Of a stretch of DNA of 64,000 nt, positions 40,804 through 49,365 are shown one piece after another. Source of the DNA: Rhodothermus marinus (GTDB lineage: Bacteria; Bacteroidota; Rhodothermia; Rhodothermales; Rhodothermaceae); NCBI RefSeq assembly GCF_009936275.1, contig NZ_AP019797.1:983501-1047500 (forward strand), written 5' to 3'. The position numbers and the translations under genes were made by a program. The notes beneath the pieces were generated by a model that searched no databases, had not been told where the DNA came from, and was given only the letters and a program-made list of their open reading frames with translations. Every line of letters begins with the position of its first letter. The stretch's first letter is position 1.

Positions 40804-41997
40804 TTACGGGGTCTGAAGGGTACGGACGCTGTCGGTGGTGGCATCGGCGGCCAGGGCGGCCACGGTGTAGGTCTGCAGCACGTCGAGGAGGTCGCCGTCG
40901 CTCAGGTCGTTCTGGCCGAGCACGACCACCTTTTCGCCGAAGCGAAGGCCCCGGGTGATGACCACCAGCCCTTCCGACGAGGGCCCCAGCGTTACGTAGC
41001 GCTGGCGGGCCACCGGCCCCTCGGCCGACGAATCGGCCACGAACACGCTGGTGCCGGTCTCGTCGCGCACGACGGCCGGCAGGGGAACGACGACCACGCT
41101 GTCGAGCACCTCTCGGGCCAGCCGCACGCGCACGACCATTTCGGGCTTGAGCTGGCCGTCCGGATTGTCCAGCCGCACTTCGACGGGGAAGGTGCGGTTG
41201 GCCGGATCGATCGCGTTGCCGACGAACGTGACGGTGGCCTCGCGTGGCGGCAACCCGTAGGCCTGGAAGCGTAGCTCGACCGGCGTGCCCACACGGATGT
41301 CGCGGGCGTAGCGCTCCGGCACGCCGGCCCGGACCTTCACCTCGCGCAGGTTGACCAGGCGCACGACCGGCTGGCCCATGGCGATCTGTTCGCCCACGTC
41401 CACAAAGTGCGCTTCGACCGTCCCGGCAAAAGGTGCCCGGATTTCCGTGTGGGCCAGTTGCTTGCGGGCCTGCTCGACGGCCGCTTCGGCCAGCCGGAGC
41501 TGGGCCTCGGCCTGGTCGCGCTGTGCGCGAACGTTTTCGAATTCCAGCGCGCTGATGATGGAATCGCGGAAAAGCGGCTCCTGGCGTCGGAAATTGTCCA
41601 GGGCCAGTTCGTAGGCGGCGCGGGCGCTGGCCAGTTGCGCTTCGGCCTGTTGGAGTGCCGCGCGCGCCAGCGTTTGATCCAGGCGGGCCAGCAGGGCGCC
41701 TGCTTCGACACGGCTACCCAGCGGGGCCAGAAACTCGACGGTGCCGGAGGCCTGCGCCGAAAGCGTCGCGTCGTGCTCGGCCTCGACGGTGCCCGTCACC
41801 TCGATCCAGTCCACGAAGCGGGTGGGCCGCAGTTCAAGCAATTCGACGCGCACGCGCCGTTTCGAGGCGGCCAGCGCCGTATCGGAGGCCGGTGCCGACG
41901 CATCCGGCGGAGCGCAGCCGCCGAGCAGCACCAGGACGACAAGGCCGGTCAGGGCCGAAAGGCGAATCCATTCGCGTGTATGCATGGCTGTGTGCAT
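40804..41997 (-). CDS. RND efflux periplasmic adaptor lipoprotein
   Basis: Membrane-fusion protein linking the pump to its TolC channel. The 397 residues start with a signal ending in LLGGC (cysteine 28), so it is a lipoprotein. The barrel-sandwich half-motif GTVEAEHDATLSAQASGTVEF, a helical hairpin from about 105 to 175, the second half IRAPFAGTVEAHFVDVGEQI and a beta-barrel domain (REATVTFVGNAIDPANRTFPVEVRL) appear in order. A second ATG four codons in is an alternative start. It lies 20 bp after tolC. Confidence 0.93.
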   Translation of the reverse strand: MHTAMHTREWIRLSALTGLVVLVLLGGCAPPDASAPASDTALAASKRRVRVELLELRPTRFVDWIEVTGTVEAEHDATLSAQASGTVEFLAPLGSRVEAGALLARLDQTLARAALQQAEAQLASARAAYELALDNFRRQEPLFRDSIISALEFENVRAQRDQAEAQLRLAEAAVEQARKQLAHTEIRAPFAGTVEAHFVDVGEQIAMGQPVVRLVNLREVKVRAGVPERYARDIRVGTPVELRFQAYGLPPREATVTFVGNAIDPANRTFPVEVRLDNPDGQLKPEMVVRVRLAREVLDSVVVVPLPAVVRDETGTSVFVADSSAEGPVARQRYVTLGPSSEGLVVITRGLRFGEKVVVLGQNDLSDGDLLDVLQTYTVAALAADATTDSVRTLQTP

Positions 41998-42017
41998 GGC
42001 TTTCTGGTTGACGGGAA

Positions 42018-43625
42018 CTACCGGGATTCGTTGCGGAGCGTCAGCGTGATCCGGTCTTCCTGACCGGGCGGGGCGATCAGCCCCACGGCCGCCTCGAAGG
42101 CGCTCTGGGCCGCCAGGTAGTCGTAGACGGCCTGCAGGTAGTTGAGGCGGCTCTGATCGAGCTGTTGCGAAGCTTCACGTTCCTCCAGCGGACTGGCCAC
42201 GCCCTCGCGCAATCGGATGCGGGCGTGTTCGTAGTTCAGTTCGGCCCGCTCGACGTTGCGCTCCTGGCTGACCAGCCGCTTGCGGGCGGCTTCCAGATCG
42301 CGCATGGCCTGCAGCACTTCCAGCCGCACCTGCTCCAGCTGTTGCAGGTACTGGAGTTCGGCCTGCTTGACGGCGATCTGGCGCTGCTGCACACGGGCCG
42401 AAGTCTGAAAGCCGGAGAAGATCGTCCAGGTCAGCCGCAGCCCGACGTTGACCGAAGGATTCCAGTAGTCGCTCGAAAAGAAGTCGTTCGTGCGCTGCGA
42501 GAACTTGAACGGATCGTTCGGGTCCGAAAGCACGATCGTCCGGTAATCCGGCACGTTGCCGATGTAACTGAAGCTGGCAAAAGCGCTCAGGCGCGGATAG
42601 CGGGCGGCTTTTGCCAGCTCCCGATCCACCTCACGCAGCTTGATCTGCAGCCGGAGTTGCTCCAGATCCGGACGGCGCTCCAGCGCCAGCGCCACGGCAT
42701 CGTCCAGCGCGACCTGCTGGTAGCGGCCGGGGTCGGTTACGGTCAGCGTGCCCCGGAGCTGCACCGGCTGCTCGATGGGAATGCCCAGCAACAGCTTGAG
42801 CTGATCGAGCGCCTGGGCGGCCTGGTTCTGGGCCTGGATGAGCTGAGTCTCCAGGTTGGCCAGCTCCACCTCGGCGCTCAGCCGCTGAAACTGCGGGGCC
42901 ACGCCCTGGGCCACCCGCCGGATCGTCTCCTGGAGCGTCTCGCGCGTGCGCTCCACGCTCTGCGCCATCACGCGCGCCTGCTCCTGGGCCAGCAATGCAC
43001 CGTAGAAGGCCCGCCGCACCTGATCAATCAGCAGCTGCTCCTGGCGGGTGACGCCGCGGCGGTTGATTTCTTTCAGAATCTCGGCCCCTTTGATGGCCGC
43101 GAAGGCCGTTTTACTGAAGAGCGTCTGCTCGATAGTGAGGCCCGCCGTGAAGCGGTTGTCCACAGCGAAGGGGTTGTCGCCCGTGCGCAACCGGATACCG
43201 GCCTCCTGAAGCCCCTGCTGCTGGCGCTCGACAAACTCGCCGAACGAGATGGGCTCGGTCTCCGGATCGTCGTCGGTGCGGGCCCGCTCGTTGTAGGCCA
43301 GCCAGTCCACAAAGCCCAGCGAGTTGAACAGGCTCCCGGCGCTGGAGCCGGCGAAGGGGTTGGGGCTTTTCAGGTTGCGGGTGTAATCGGCGCTCAGGTT
43401 CACCTGCGGTAGCACCTGACCCCAGGCCTCGCGCACCTGAGCGCTGGCGTTTTCCACGTCGAGCCGGGCGCGCTGCAGGGCCCGGTTCTGTACCAGCGCA
43501 ATCTGAATGGCCTCTTCCAGCGTCAACACCACGGGCTGCTCGGACGGCTCCGGCTTCAGAAGGGGCTGGGCGCCGACGCCGGGTGCCAGCAGCAACAGCA
43601 GCCCGATGATTTTCCAGCGACTCAT
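42018..43625 (-). CDS. TolC-family outer-membrane efflux channel
   Basis: Trimeric outer-membrane and periplasmic tunnel. The ATG at 43625 overlaps the stop of the TetR gene as ATGA, giving 535 residues with signal peptide KIIGLLLLLAPGVGA. Two OEP repeats are visible: LTLEEAIQIALVQNRALQRARLDVENA at the start and DAVALALERRPDLEQLRLQIKLREVD in the second half, each followed by long helices. The frame is open 38 codons further upstream, but that part lies inside tetR. Confidence 0.92.
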   Translation of the reverse strand: MSRWKIIGLLLLLAPGVGAQPLLKPEPSEQPVVLTLEEAIQIALVQNRALQRARLDVENASAQVREAWGQVLPQVNLSADYTRNLKSPNPFAGSSAGSLFNSLGFVDWLAYNERARTDDDPETEPISFGEFVERQQQGLQEAGIRLRTGDNPFAVDNRFTAGLTIEQTLFSKTAFAAIKGAEILKEINRRGVTRQEQLLIDQVRRAFYGALLAQEQARVMAQSVERTRETLQETIRRVAQGVAPQFQRLSAEVELANLETQLIQAQNQAAQALDQLKLLLGIPIEQPVQLRGTLTVTDPGRYQQVALDDAVALALERRPDLEQLRLQIKLREVDRELAKAARYPRLSAFASFSYIGNVPDYRTIVLSDPNDPFKFSQRTNDFFSSDYWNPSVNVGLRLTWTIFSGFQTSARVQQRQIAVKQAELQYLQQLEQVRLEVLQAMRDLEAARKRLVSQERNVERAELNYEHARIRLREGVASPLEEREASQQLDQSRLNYLQAVYDYLAAQSAFEAAVGLIAPPGQEDRITLTLRNESR

Positions 43626-44323
43626 GATTTTTCCGTCGTTTGCGTTCGGTTCAACAGGCCCTCCAGCAGCAGCGTCGAGAGAAAGCGCGTGGCTTCTTCC
43701 GGAGTACCGATGTACTGTTTCGGTGCCCCGGTGGTGCATTCCTTCAGCAGGCGGTGCATGGCCAGCCCGTGCAGGTTGCCCAGGATCGTGTGAGCCACAG
43801 CTTCGGCCGGCAGCGGCCGCACTTCGCCCCGCTCGATGGCTTCCTGAACATGGCGAGTTAGCAGCTGCAGATATGTTTCGTAGTGCTTCTGGAAAAAGGC
43901 GGCCCGCTCCGGATCGGGGCTGACCAGCATGCGCTGCGACTCGCGCGTGACGAGCAGCAGCATGTCCCGGTGCTGCTCGAAGAATTCGAAGCTGGCCCGC
44001 AGGAAGGTCTCGAATCCCTCTCGGAACGAGGTAGCCCCGGCAAAAGACTGCTCGATCAGCTGGCGAAACTGCGCAAAGATCTCCTCGAAGACGGTGAAGA
44101 ACAGCTCGTCCTTGCCGCCGGGGAAGTAATTGTAGAGCGTCCCTTTGCCAAATTCGGCCCGCTGGGCGATTTCGTCCAGCGTGGCATCGACGTAGCCCTT
44201 TTCCGCGAAGACGGCCCGCGCCGCTTCGAGCATGGCCCGCCGGCGCATCAGCCGCTCGCGCTCCTTACGGGAAAGTGCAGGGGATTCCATGAATGCTTCG
44301 TCAAAAATTGACTGATCGGTCAT
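43622..44323 (-). CDS. TetR-family transcriptional regulator of the efflux operon
   Basis: DNA-binding repressor, 233 residues from the ATG at 44323. The helix-turn-helix region is classic: AMLEAARAVFAEKGYVDATLDEIAQRAEFGKGTLYNYFPGGKDELFF. The C-terminal ligand-binding half is helical and not specific enough to name a ligand. As first gene of the efflux operon it probably controls its own transcription. The frame is open to 44434, but the region before 44323 is more likely the promoter and operator. Confidence 0.9.
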   Translation of the reverse strand: MTDQSIFDEAFMESPALSRKERERLMRRRAMLEAARAVFAEKGYVDATLDEIAQRAEFGKGTLYNYFPGGKDELFFTVFEEIFAQFRQLIEQSFAGATSFREGFETFLRASFEFFEQHRDMLLLVTRESQRMLVSPDPERAAFFQKHYETYLQLLTRHVQEAIERGEVRPLPAEAVAHTILGNLHGLAMHRLLKECTTGAPKQYIGTPEEATRFLSTLLLEGLLNRTQTTEKS

Positions 44324-44401
44324 TTGTTGACGCGAGAGTCTACGTTGTGCGATCCGTAAAGATGCGAGTTCGGTGTTAAGTGTGCATGAAGAAATGGGCG
44401 G

Positions 44402-44440
44402 GCAAACAAAAACGGCGTGAGCGGCAGGGCTCACGCCGTT
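44402..44440 (-). terminator. Intrinsic terminator after manC
   Basis: AACGGCGTGAGC and GCTCACGCCGTT pair over a six-base loop. On the minus strand TTTTTGTTTG follows, so it ends the leftward manC transcript before tetR. Confidence 0.88.
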
Positions 44441-44462
44441 GAAGAGCGGCGTGGAGCTTTTC

Positions 44463-45539
44463 TCAGAGGTATTGCTCCAGGTTGTGGGCCTGGAGGTATT
44501 CGACGACGTTCTTCACCTGCTGGGTGCTGTCGAGGTTGCAGATGAGCAGCGCGTCGTCGGTGTCGATGACGGCCGTATCGTGAATCCCGATGAGCACCAC
44601 CAGGCGCTTTTCCGTATCGACGTAGTTGCGGCTGGCGTCGCGCACGATGACCTGGCCCTTCAGCGCGTTGCCCAGTTGATCTTTGGGACTCAGGTCGTAG
44701 ACGGCGCGCCAGTCGCCCACGTCGCTCCACTCGAAGTTGCCGGGGACGACCCAGGCGTTCCTGGAGCGCTCCATGACGCCGTAGTCGATGGAGATGCTGG
44801 GACAGACCTGGTAAGTCTGCTCGACCAGCCGGGGTTCGTCGGGCGTTCCGATGGCCTGGCGCAGCGGCTCAAACGCTTCGTAAAGGTCGGGCAGGTAACG
44901 CTGCACCTCGTTCAGGATCGAGTCGGCGCGCCAGATGAACATGCCGCTGTTCCAGAGAAAGTCGCCCGAGTCCAGAAAGCGTTCGGCCGTGGCCAGGTCC
45001 GGTTTTTCGGCGAAAGTGCGCACCCGGTAAGGCCGCAGTTCCTCGAACAGGTGCTCGGCCGAGCCCTCGAACTGGATGTACCCGTAGCCGGTGGCCGGGT
45101 AGGTGGGCTTGATGCCGATCGTCACCAGCGCGCCGGGCTCCCGGGCTTTTTCGATGGCCACGCGCAGCGTCTCATGGAAAGCCCGGACGTTTCGGATCAC
45201 GTGGTCGGCCGGTAGCACGATCATGAGCGCATCGGGGTCCTGCGCCAGCAGTTTGATCGCCGCATAGGTGATGCAGGGCGCCGTATTGCGGCCGATGGGC
45301 TCGGCCAGGATGTTTTCGGGGGGGAGTGCAGGTAGTTGCTCGCGGGTTTTTTCCACGTAGCGCTGATGGGTGACGATGTAGCAGCGCTCGATCGGAACCA
45401 GTCCCTGCAGGCGGGCCACCGTGTTCTGGAGCAGGGTGGCCTCGCCGAAGACCTTTAGGAATTGCTTGGGGTGGTCGATACGACTTTTGGGCCAGAAACG
45501 GCTTCCGATACCACCCGCCATGATCACCGCATACAGCAT
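44463..45539 (-). CDS. manC: Mannose-1-phosphate guanylyltransferase
   Basis: Makes GDP-mannose from mannose 1-phosphate and GTP for surface glycans. The 358 residues begin MLYAVIMAGGIGSRFWPKSR, the nucleotidyltransferase signature GGxGxRxWPxSR. HPKQFLKVFG, AEPIGRNTAP, VLPADHVI, FVEKPD-like TFAEKPD, LWNSGMFIW and the C-terminal FEWSDVGDW are present. There is no C-terminal isomerase domain, so it is the monofunctional type. It lies about 6 kb from the polysaccharide locus and probably supplies it. Confidence 0.95.
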   Translation of the reverse strand: MLYAVIMAGGIGSRFWPKSRIDHPKQFLKVFGEATLLQNTVARLQGLVPIERCYIVTHQRYVEKTREQLPALPPENILAEPIGRNTAPCITYAAIKLLAQDPDALMIVLPADHVIRNVRAFHETLRVAIEKAREPGALVTIGIKPTYPATGYGYIQFEGSAEHLFEELRPYRVRTFAEKPDLATAERFLDSGDFLWNSGMFIWRADSILNEVQRYLPDLYEAFEPLRQAIGTPDEPRLVEQTYQVCPSISIDYGVMERSRNAWVVPGNFEWSDVGDWRAVYDLSPKDQLGNALKGQVIVRDASRNYVDTEKRLVVLIGIHDTAVIDTDDALLICNLDSTQQVKNVVEYLQAHNLEQYL

Positions 45540-45686
45540 AGGTCACATTCCGGTTTGGTGAAACGAAAGGATCGCGTGCACAGACAAACGTTGCGCGAAC
45601 GAGTCGTGCAGGATGCAGGTTGCGACGCTCCCGTAAAAAATACGACGCGGCCTTCATTCCGTACAGCATGAACATCGAAGAAAGCA

Positions 45687-46139
45687 ATGGGACAACGTGC
45701 CGTCTGGTTTGCCCGCAATGAACAGGCCGAGGCGCTGGAGCGGGCCGGGCGTAAGGCTGAAGCACTGGCGCTTTACGAGGCCAACGCTCGTGAGGGATGC
45801 GATCTCAGCTTCACCTACGAGCGGCTGGGTGTGCTCTACGAGGAGCAGGGGAAGCTGGAACAGGCGCTGGAGGCGTTCGAGACGGCTCGCCGGATCGAAC
45901 AGAAGCGGGGTCCCAGCAAGCGGCTGGTCCGGCTGGTCCGACGCGTCGAAGCGTTGCAGCGGCGGCTGCAGGACCGGGCGCATGAGAAAAGCACGCGTCC
46001 GTTGTTTTCGGAGGCGAGCTACAGTAGCAGCGGACGGCCGCAGCGGGCAGCGGCCGGTACGCAGCGACGTAAGGGCTGTCTGGGCATGTGGCTGCTGGGA
46101 GCGATCGGCCTGGGCGGACTGCTGGGATGGCTTATTTGA
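45687..46139 (+). CDS. Small TPR protein with C-terminal membrane anchor
   Basis: A 150-residue protein. Residues 5-75 form about two TPR-type helix pairs (AEALERAGRKAEALALYEANA, then YERLGVLYEEQGKLEQALEAFETARRIEQ). A basic, serine-rich linker follows, and the last 20 residues, LGMWLLGAIGLGGLLGWLI, form a membrane helix, so the TPRs should face the cytosol as a tail-anchored protein. It is divergent from manC. No specific function can be assigned. Confidence 0.75.
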   Translation: MGQRAVWFARNEQAEALERAGRKAEALALYEANAREGCDLSFTYERLGVLYEEQGKLEQALEAFETARRIEQKRGPSKRLVRLVRRVEALQRRLQDRAHEKSTRPLFSEASYSSSGRPQRAAAGTQRRKGCLGMWLLGAIGLGGLLGWLI

Positions 46140-46210
46140 ACGATTTGTGTACGTGCGCGGCCTCCCATGATATTCCGGAGATTTACTACAAACAGGCTTT
46201 GCTCGTAGTC

Positions 46211-46235
46211 CGGCACGGAGCGCAGCGGCGTGCCG
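46211..46235. repeat. REP-like palindrome 1
   Basis: CGGCACG and CGTGCCG arms enclose GAGCGCAGCGG-type sequence, preceded by CGTAGTC. It lies 125 bp before the first coiled-coil gene. Confidence 0.8.
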
Positions 46236-46359
46236 TTTCGGGTCACGCCCTTCAGGCTCCTGGAAGGGAGAGCAGTGCCGTGGGATGGGCGCTGGCCCGG
46301 GAACCTGTCGCACGCCTCCCGGAGTTTGCCTTTTCGCCCGGAGCCATACTTTTCCGCTC

Positions 46360-46863
46360 ATGGCGATTCTGACGGTCCCGAAAGTTTTGCGTGAAAAACT
46401 CGGTGACGAGGGCGTCGAGGCGCTGATCGCTTTGCTCAACGAAGCGGCCCATCACGAACGCAACAATCTGCTGGGCATTCTGGAAGAACGTTTTGAGCGG
46501 CGCGTAACCGAGGAAGGCAAGCGATTGGACAATCGCATCGCAGAGGAGGTTGCCAAACTGGACCGCCGGATCACGGAGGAGGTTGCCAGACTGGATCACC
46601 GGATCTCGGAGGAGGTTGCCAGACTGGACCGCCGGATCACGGAGGAGGTTGCCAGACTGGACCGCCGGATTACGGAGGAGGTAAAGCGGCTGGAGGTGTT
46701 GCTTGCCGAGACGGAGAAGCGACTGGATCACCGGATCACAGAGGAGGTGTCGCGGTTGGAGGTAGCGCTCAGCGAGCGGTATGCGAGTCTGGTGCGGTGG
46801 ATGTTCATTTTCTGGGCGGGGCAGATCGGGGTGCTCGTGGCGCTGTTCGCGCTGCTGCGATGA
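46360..46863 (+). CDS. Hendecad-repeat coiled-coil membrane protein, paralogue 1
   Basis: A 167-residue protein in three parts. Residues 1-45 (MAILTVPKVLREKLGDEGVE...) form a small head. Residues about 46-140 are a coiled-coil stalk of 11-residue repeats of the form RITEEVARLDR, encoded by 33-bp DNA repeats. The C-terminus LVRWMFIFWAGQIGVLVALFALLR is a membrane anchor. This head-stalk-anchor plan resembles the DUF1640/CCDC90 (MCUR1-related) family, which is an inference from layout. The ATG at 46360 is shared by all three paralogues; upstream frame extensions are leader. The role is unknown. Confidence 0.72.
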   Translation: MAILTVPKVLREKLGDEGVEALIALLNEAAHHERNNLLGILEERFERRVTEEGKRLDNRIAEEVAKLDRRITEEVARLDHRISEEVARLDRRITEEVARLDRRITEEVKRLEVLLAETEKRLDHRITEEVSRLEVALSERYASLVRWMFIFWAGQIGVLVALFALLR

Positions 46864-47216
46864 AGCGGAGAATTCGTTCAGACATGCGTATATGGGATTG
46901 CCGATTTACTGGTGCATGAGGGGGCCACATCCCATGTGCCCGTGCTTTCAGCCCAGAATAAGCGGCGCCAACCCCCAAAGCCCCGAACGACGGCGCCCCC
47001 ACCCAGCAGGCGCACCCTCCCCCTGGCCTCCTCCCTGGCAGGGAGGGGGAAGCACATGAGGAAAGACGGCGACGCTGAAACGCGCCCAGGCAACCGTTGC
47101 TACTGCCAGCTGTAGCCCACAGATCCTGCTCCCCCTTGCAGGGGGAGCTGTCGCGAAGCGACTGAGGGGGTCAAGGGATGCCGTGCACATGCACCATGAT
47201 TCTCGGAAAATCATAG
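46864..47216. other. Non-coding tail of unit 1
   Basis: This 353-bp gap has no credible gene. It begins with a truncated form of the dispersed repeat (GATTGCCGATTTACTGG at 46896), continues with a C-rich stretch containing a CCTCCCT-AGGGAGG hairpin near 47027-47047, and ends with the CTCCCCC element and ATGATTCTCGGAAAATCAT, itself a hairpin. Confidence 0.7.
47129..47170. repeat. CTCCCCC double-hairpin repeat, copy 1
   Basis: CTCCCCC pairs with GGGGGAG around TTGCA, then GTCGC pairs with GCGAC around GAA, and TGAGGGGG closes the element. It recurs at 48998 and 50830. Confidence 0.85.
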
Positions 47217-47998
47217 TAGAAGCCATCCGAAAAAGGTTCTCAAGAAGATCATGAGGCACCCGAGCAATACAAAACCCAGGTAGTTTTCCGCGTAGCGCTC
47301 ATGACGCATCACAATCCGGCGAAAATGCCCCAACCACGCAAACAACCGCTCTACTTTCCAACGGCGTCGATAGCGACGAAGCTTACGCCCATCCTGCGTC
47401 TTTTTCCGCTTCCGATTCCGCCGATGCGGGGCAATCATCTCTATACCCTGTTGCGCCAATGCCTTATCCAGCGGATCACTGTCATATGCCCGATCTCCAA
47501 TCAAACGTACTGGCCTGGCCTCGGTAAAACGAGCCGCCAGAGTGGCTTCGACCAACCGGGTCTCATGTGGCGAAGCACTGGCCACCAGCACCGCCAGCGG
47601 CATCCCATTGGCATCGGCTATCGCCATGAGTTTGCTTCCTTTACCTCGCTTTGTCTTGCCCACACACGTCCCCCCTTTTTAGCAGCGACAAAGCAGGCAT
47701 CGATAAAGCACTCCGAAAGCTTGAGCTTGCCCTGTTGGTGGAGTTCTTCGGCCAACACCTGCAAAATGCGTTGGAGGGTGCCGTTTCGGTTCCATGCTTG
47801 GAAGCGATCGTGGCAGGTGGACCTGGGCGGAAAGTGGGCGGGGAGCTTGGCCCAGGGAGCGCCGGTCTGGAGTATCCAGAGGATCGCTTCGAGGATCTCG
47901 CGGTCGGCGCGTCGGGGACGGCCGCGTCGATCAGGGCGTTTAGGAGGGGAGACGATCAGGGGCTCGATGCGTGCCCATTGTGCGTCGGTGAGTTTCAT
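47211..47998 (-). CDS. IS5-type transposase, two frames joined by -1 frameshift (copy 1)
   Basis: DDE transposase of the IS5 family, IS427-like group. The first frame (47998 to 47618) encodes [15 protein letters not shown] and the first catalytic aspartate in [12 protein letters not shown]. The second frame (to 47211) encodes [31 protein letters not shown] and [18 protein letters not shown], the remaining DDE motifs. An A5G6 run at 47670-47680 reads A-AAG-GGG-GGA in the first frame, a canonical -1 slip site, and the slipped frame joins directly to the second. In this copy the normal stop is changed from TGA to TGG, so the protein reads four codons further, past the element end. Confidence 0.9.
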
Positions 47999-48055
47999 GA
48001 GGCCGCTCCGATTATCGTGGCGATTACAGAGTATCCCTATTTTCCGGATAAGTTC
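47219..48055 (-). mobile_element. IS5-family insertion sequence, copy 1 (837 bp)
   Basis: The ends are imperfect inverted repeats: GAAGCCATCCGAAAAAGG on the left and GAACTTATCCGGAAAATAGG on the right read inward. TA flanks both sides, either a 2-bp target duplication or part of the repeat. An 837-bp copy at 60115-60951 has the same ends. This copy sits precisely between the two tandem units. Confidence 0.9.
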
Positions 48056-48079
48056 TACAAACAGGCTCTGCTCGTAGTC

Positions 48080-48104
48080 CGGCACGGAGCGCAGCGGCGT
48101 GCCG
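48080..48104. repeat. REP-like palindrome 2
   Basis: Same CGGCACG-CGTGCCG palindrome as at 46211, 125 bp before the second coiled-coil gene. Confidence 0.8.
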
Positions 48105-48228
48105 TTTCGGGTCACGCCCTTCAGGCCCCTGGAAGGGAGAGCAGTGCCGTGGGATGGGCGCTGGCCCGGGAACCTGTCGCACGCCTCCCGGAGTTTGCCT
48201 TTTCGCCCGGAGCCATCCTTTTCCGCTC

Positions 48229-48732
48229 ATGGCGATTCTGACGGTCCCGAAAGTTTTGCGTGAAAAACTCGGCGACGAGGGCGTCGAGGCGCTGATCGCT
48301 TTGCTCAACGAAGCGGCCCATCACGAACGCAACAATCTGCTGGGCATTCTGGAAGAACGTTTTGAGCGGCGCGTAACCGAGGAAGGCAAGCGATTGGACA
48401 ATCGCATCGCAGAGGAGGTTGCCAAACTGGACCGCCGGATCACGGAGGAGGTTGCCAGACTGGACCACCGGATCACGGAGGAGGTTGCCAAACTGGACCG
48501 CCGGATCACGGAGGAGGTTGCCAGACTGGACCGCCGGATTACGGAGGAGGTAAAGCGGCTGGAGGTGTTGCTTGCCGAGACGGAGAAGCGACTGGATCAC
48601 CGGATCACAGAGGAGGTGTCGCGGTTGGAGGTAGCGCTCAGCGAGCGGTATGCGAGTCTGGTGCGGTGGATGTTCATTTTCTGGGCGGGGCAGATCGGGG
48701 TGCTCGTGGCGCTGTTCGCGCTGCTGCGATGA
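48229..48732 (+). CDS. Hendecad-repeat coiled-coil membrane protein, paralogue 2
   Basis: A 167-residue protein almost identical to paralogue 1, with the same head, seven or so 11-residue stalk repeats and identical membrane anchor. Differences lie only in the stalk: for example the third and fourth repeats read RLDHRITEEVAKLDR instead of RLDHRISEEVARLDR. This suggests the repeat tract varies faster than the rest of the unit, or that the duplication is recent. Function unknown. Confidence 0.72.
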   Translation: MAILTVPKVLREKLGDEGVEALIALLNEAAHHERNNLLGILEERFERRVTEEGKRLDNRIAEEVAKLDRRITEEVARLDHRITEEVAKLDRRITEEVARLDRRITEEVKRLEVLLAETEKRLDHRITEEVSRLEVALSERYASLVRWMFIFWAGQIGVLVALFALLR

Positions 48733-49125
48733 AGCGGAGAATTCGTTCAGACATGCGTATATGGGATTGCCGATTTACTGGTGCATGAGGGGGCCACATC
48801 CCATGTGCCCGTGCTTTCAGCCCAGAATAAGCGGCGCCAACCCCCAAAGCCCCGAACGACGGCGCCCCCACCCAGCAGGCGCACCCTCCCCCTGGCCTCC
48901 TCCCTGGCAGGGAGGGGGAAGCACATGAGGAAAGACGGCGACGCTGAAACGCGCCCAGGCAACCGTTGCTACTGCCAGCTGTAGCCCACAGATCCTGCTC
49001 CCCCTTGCAGGGGGAGCTGTCGCGAAGCGACTGAGGGGGTCAAGGGATGCCGTGCACATGCACCATGATTCTCGGAAAATCATAGTAGTCAGAAACGAAG
49101 CGAAGCGCCGTCTCGGGGAGCGTCC
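48733..49125. other. Non-coding tail of unit 2 and junction
   Basis: The first 355 bp repeat the unit 1 tail. The last 38 bp (49088-49125) are unique sequence leading into the DUF4258 gene. No gene is seen. Confidence 0.7.
48998..49039. repeat. CTCCCCC double-hairpin repeat, copy 2
   Basis: Identical to the copy at 47129-47170, carried on tandem unit 2. Confidence 0.85.
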
Positions 49126-49365
49126 ATGTCCGCCTACGAATGCTCCGAACACGCCCGCGAGATGCTGCGGGAACGGAATATCCTGGAAGCATGGGTGAAA
49201 CGGGTACTGGAGGAGCCTGAAATAACCGAGTGGACGTTACACTACCTTCGGGCGATTGAAGAGTTTGACGGAAGGTATCTGCGGGTCGTAGTCAATCCGG
49301 AGGCAGTGCCACAACGTATCGTGACCGTCTTTTTTGATCGCAGGCTAAAGCGGAAGGAACGATGA
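49126..49365 (+). CDS. DUF4258-type small protein, possible toxin-like partner
   Basis: A 79-residue protein beginning MSAYECSEHAREMLRERNI, with EHA, WVKRVLEEPEITEW and a C-terminal VVVNPEAVPQRIVTVFFDRR. This matches the DUF4258 pattern of a conserved early histidine, arginine-rich helices and a beta-hairpin end; such proteins resemble RelE/BrnT-like folds. Its stop overlaps the next ATG by four bases. The gene pair is typical of DUF4258-DUF2283 modules, but toxin activity is unproven. It lies between repeat units, a common site for small mobile modules. Confidence 0.72.
   Translation: MSAYECSEHAREMLRERNILEAWVKRVLEEPEITEWTLHYLRAIEEFDGRYLRVVVNPEAVPQRIVTVFFDRRLKRKER

Larger units (their letters stand above)
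46187..47218 (+). repeat. Tandem duplication unit 1
   Basis: About 1032 bp nearly identical to 48056-49087, an exact offset of 1869 bp. It contains a REP-like palindrome, a 150-bp leader, a coiled-coil gene, and a 355-bp non-coding tail with a GATTGCCGATTTACTGG block and the CTCCCCC hairpin. Only scattered single-base differences separate the two units. Confidence 0.93.
48056..49087 (+). repeat. Tandem duplication unit 2
   Basis: Near-identical direct repeat of 46187-47218. It starts at the TA flanking the right end of the IS element and ends at a TA in GGAAAATCATAGTA, the same sequence that borders the left end of the IS in unit 1. Confidence 0.93.

Noticed and set aside
46543-46770. 33-bp direct repeats that might suggest a CRISPR array
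   Set aside because: Repeats are contiguous without spacers, lie in a coding frame and encode 11-residue coiled-coil units; no cas genes are nearby.
47301-48077. A 258-codon plus-strand frame inside the IS5 element, repeated at 60197
   Set aside because: It is the complement of the transposase, which carries real DDE motifs on the minus strand.
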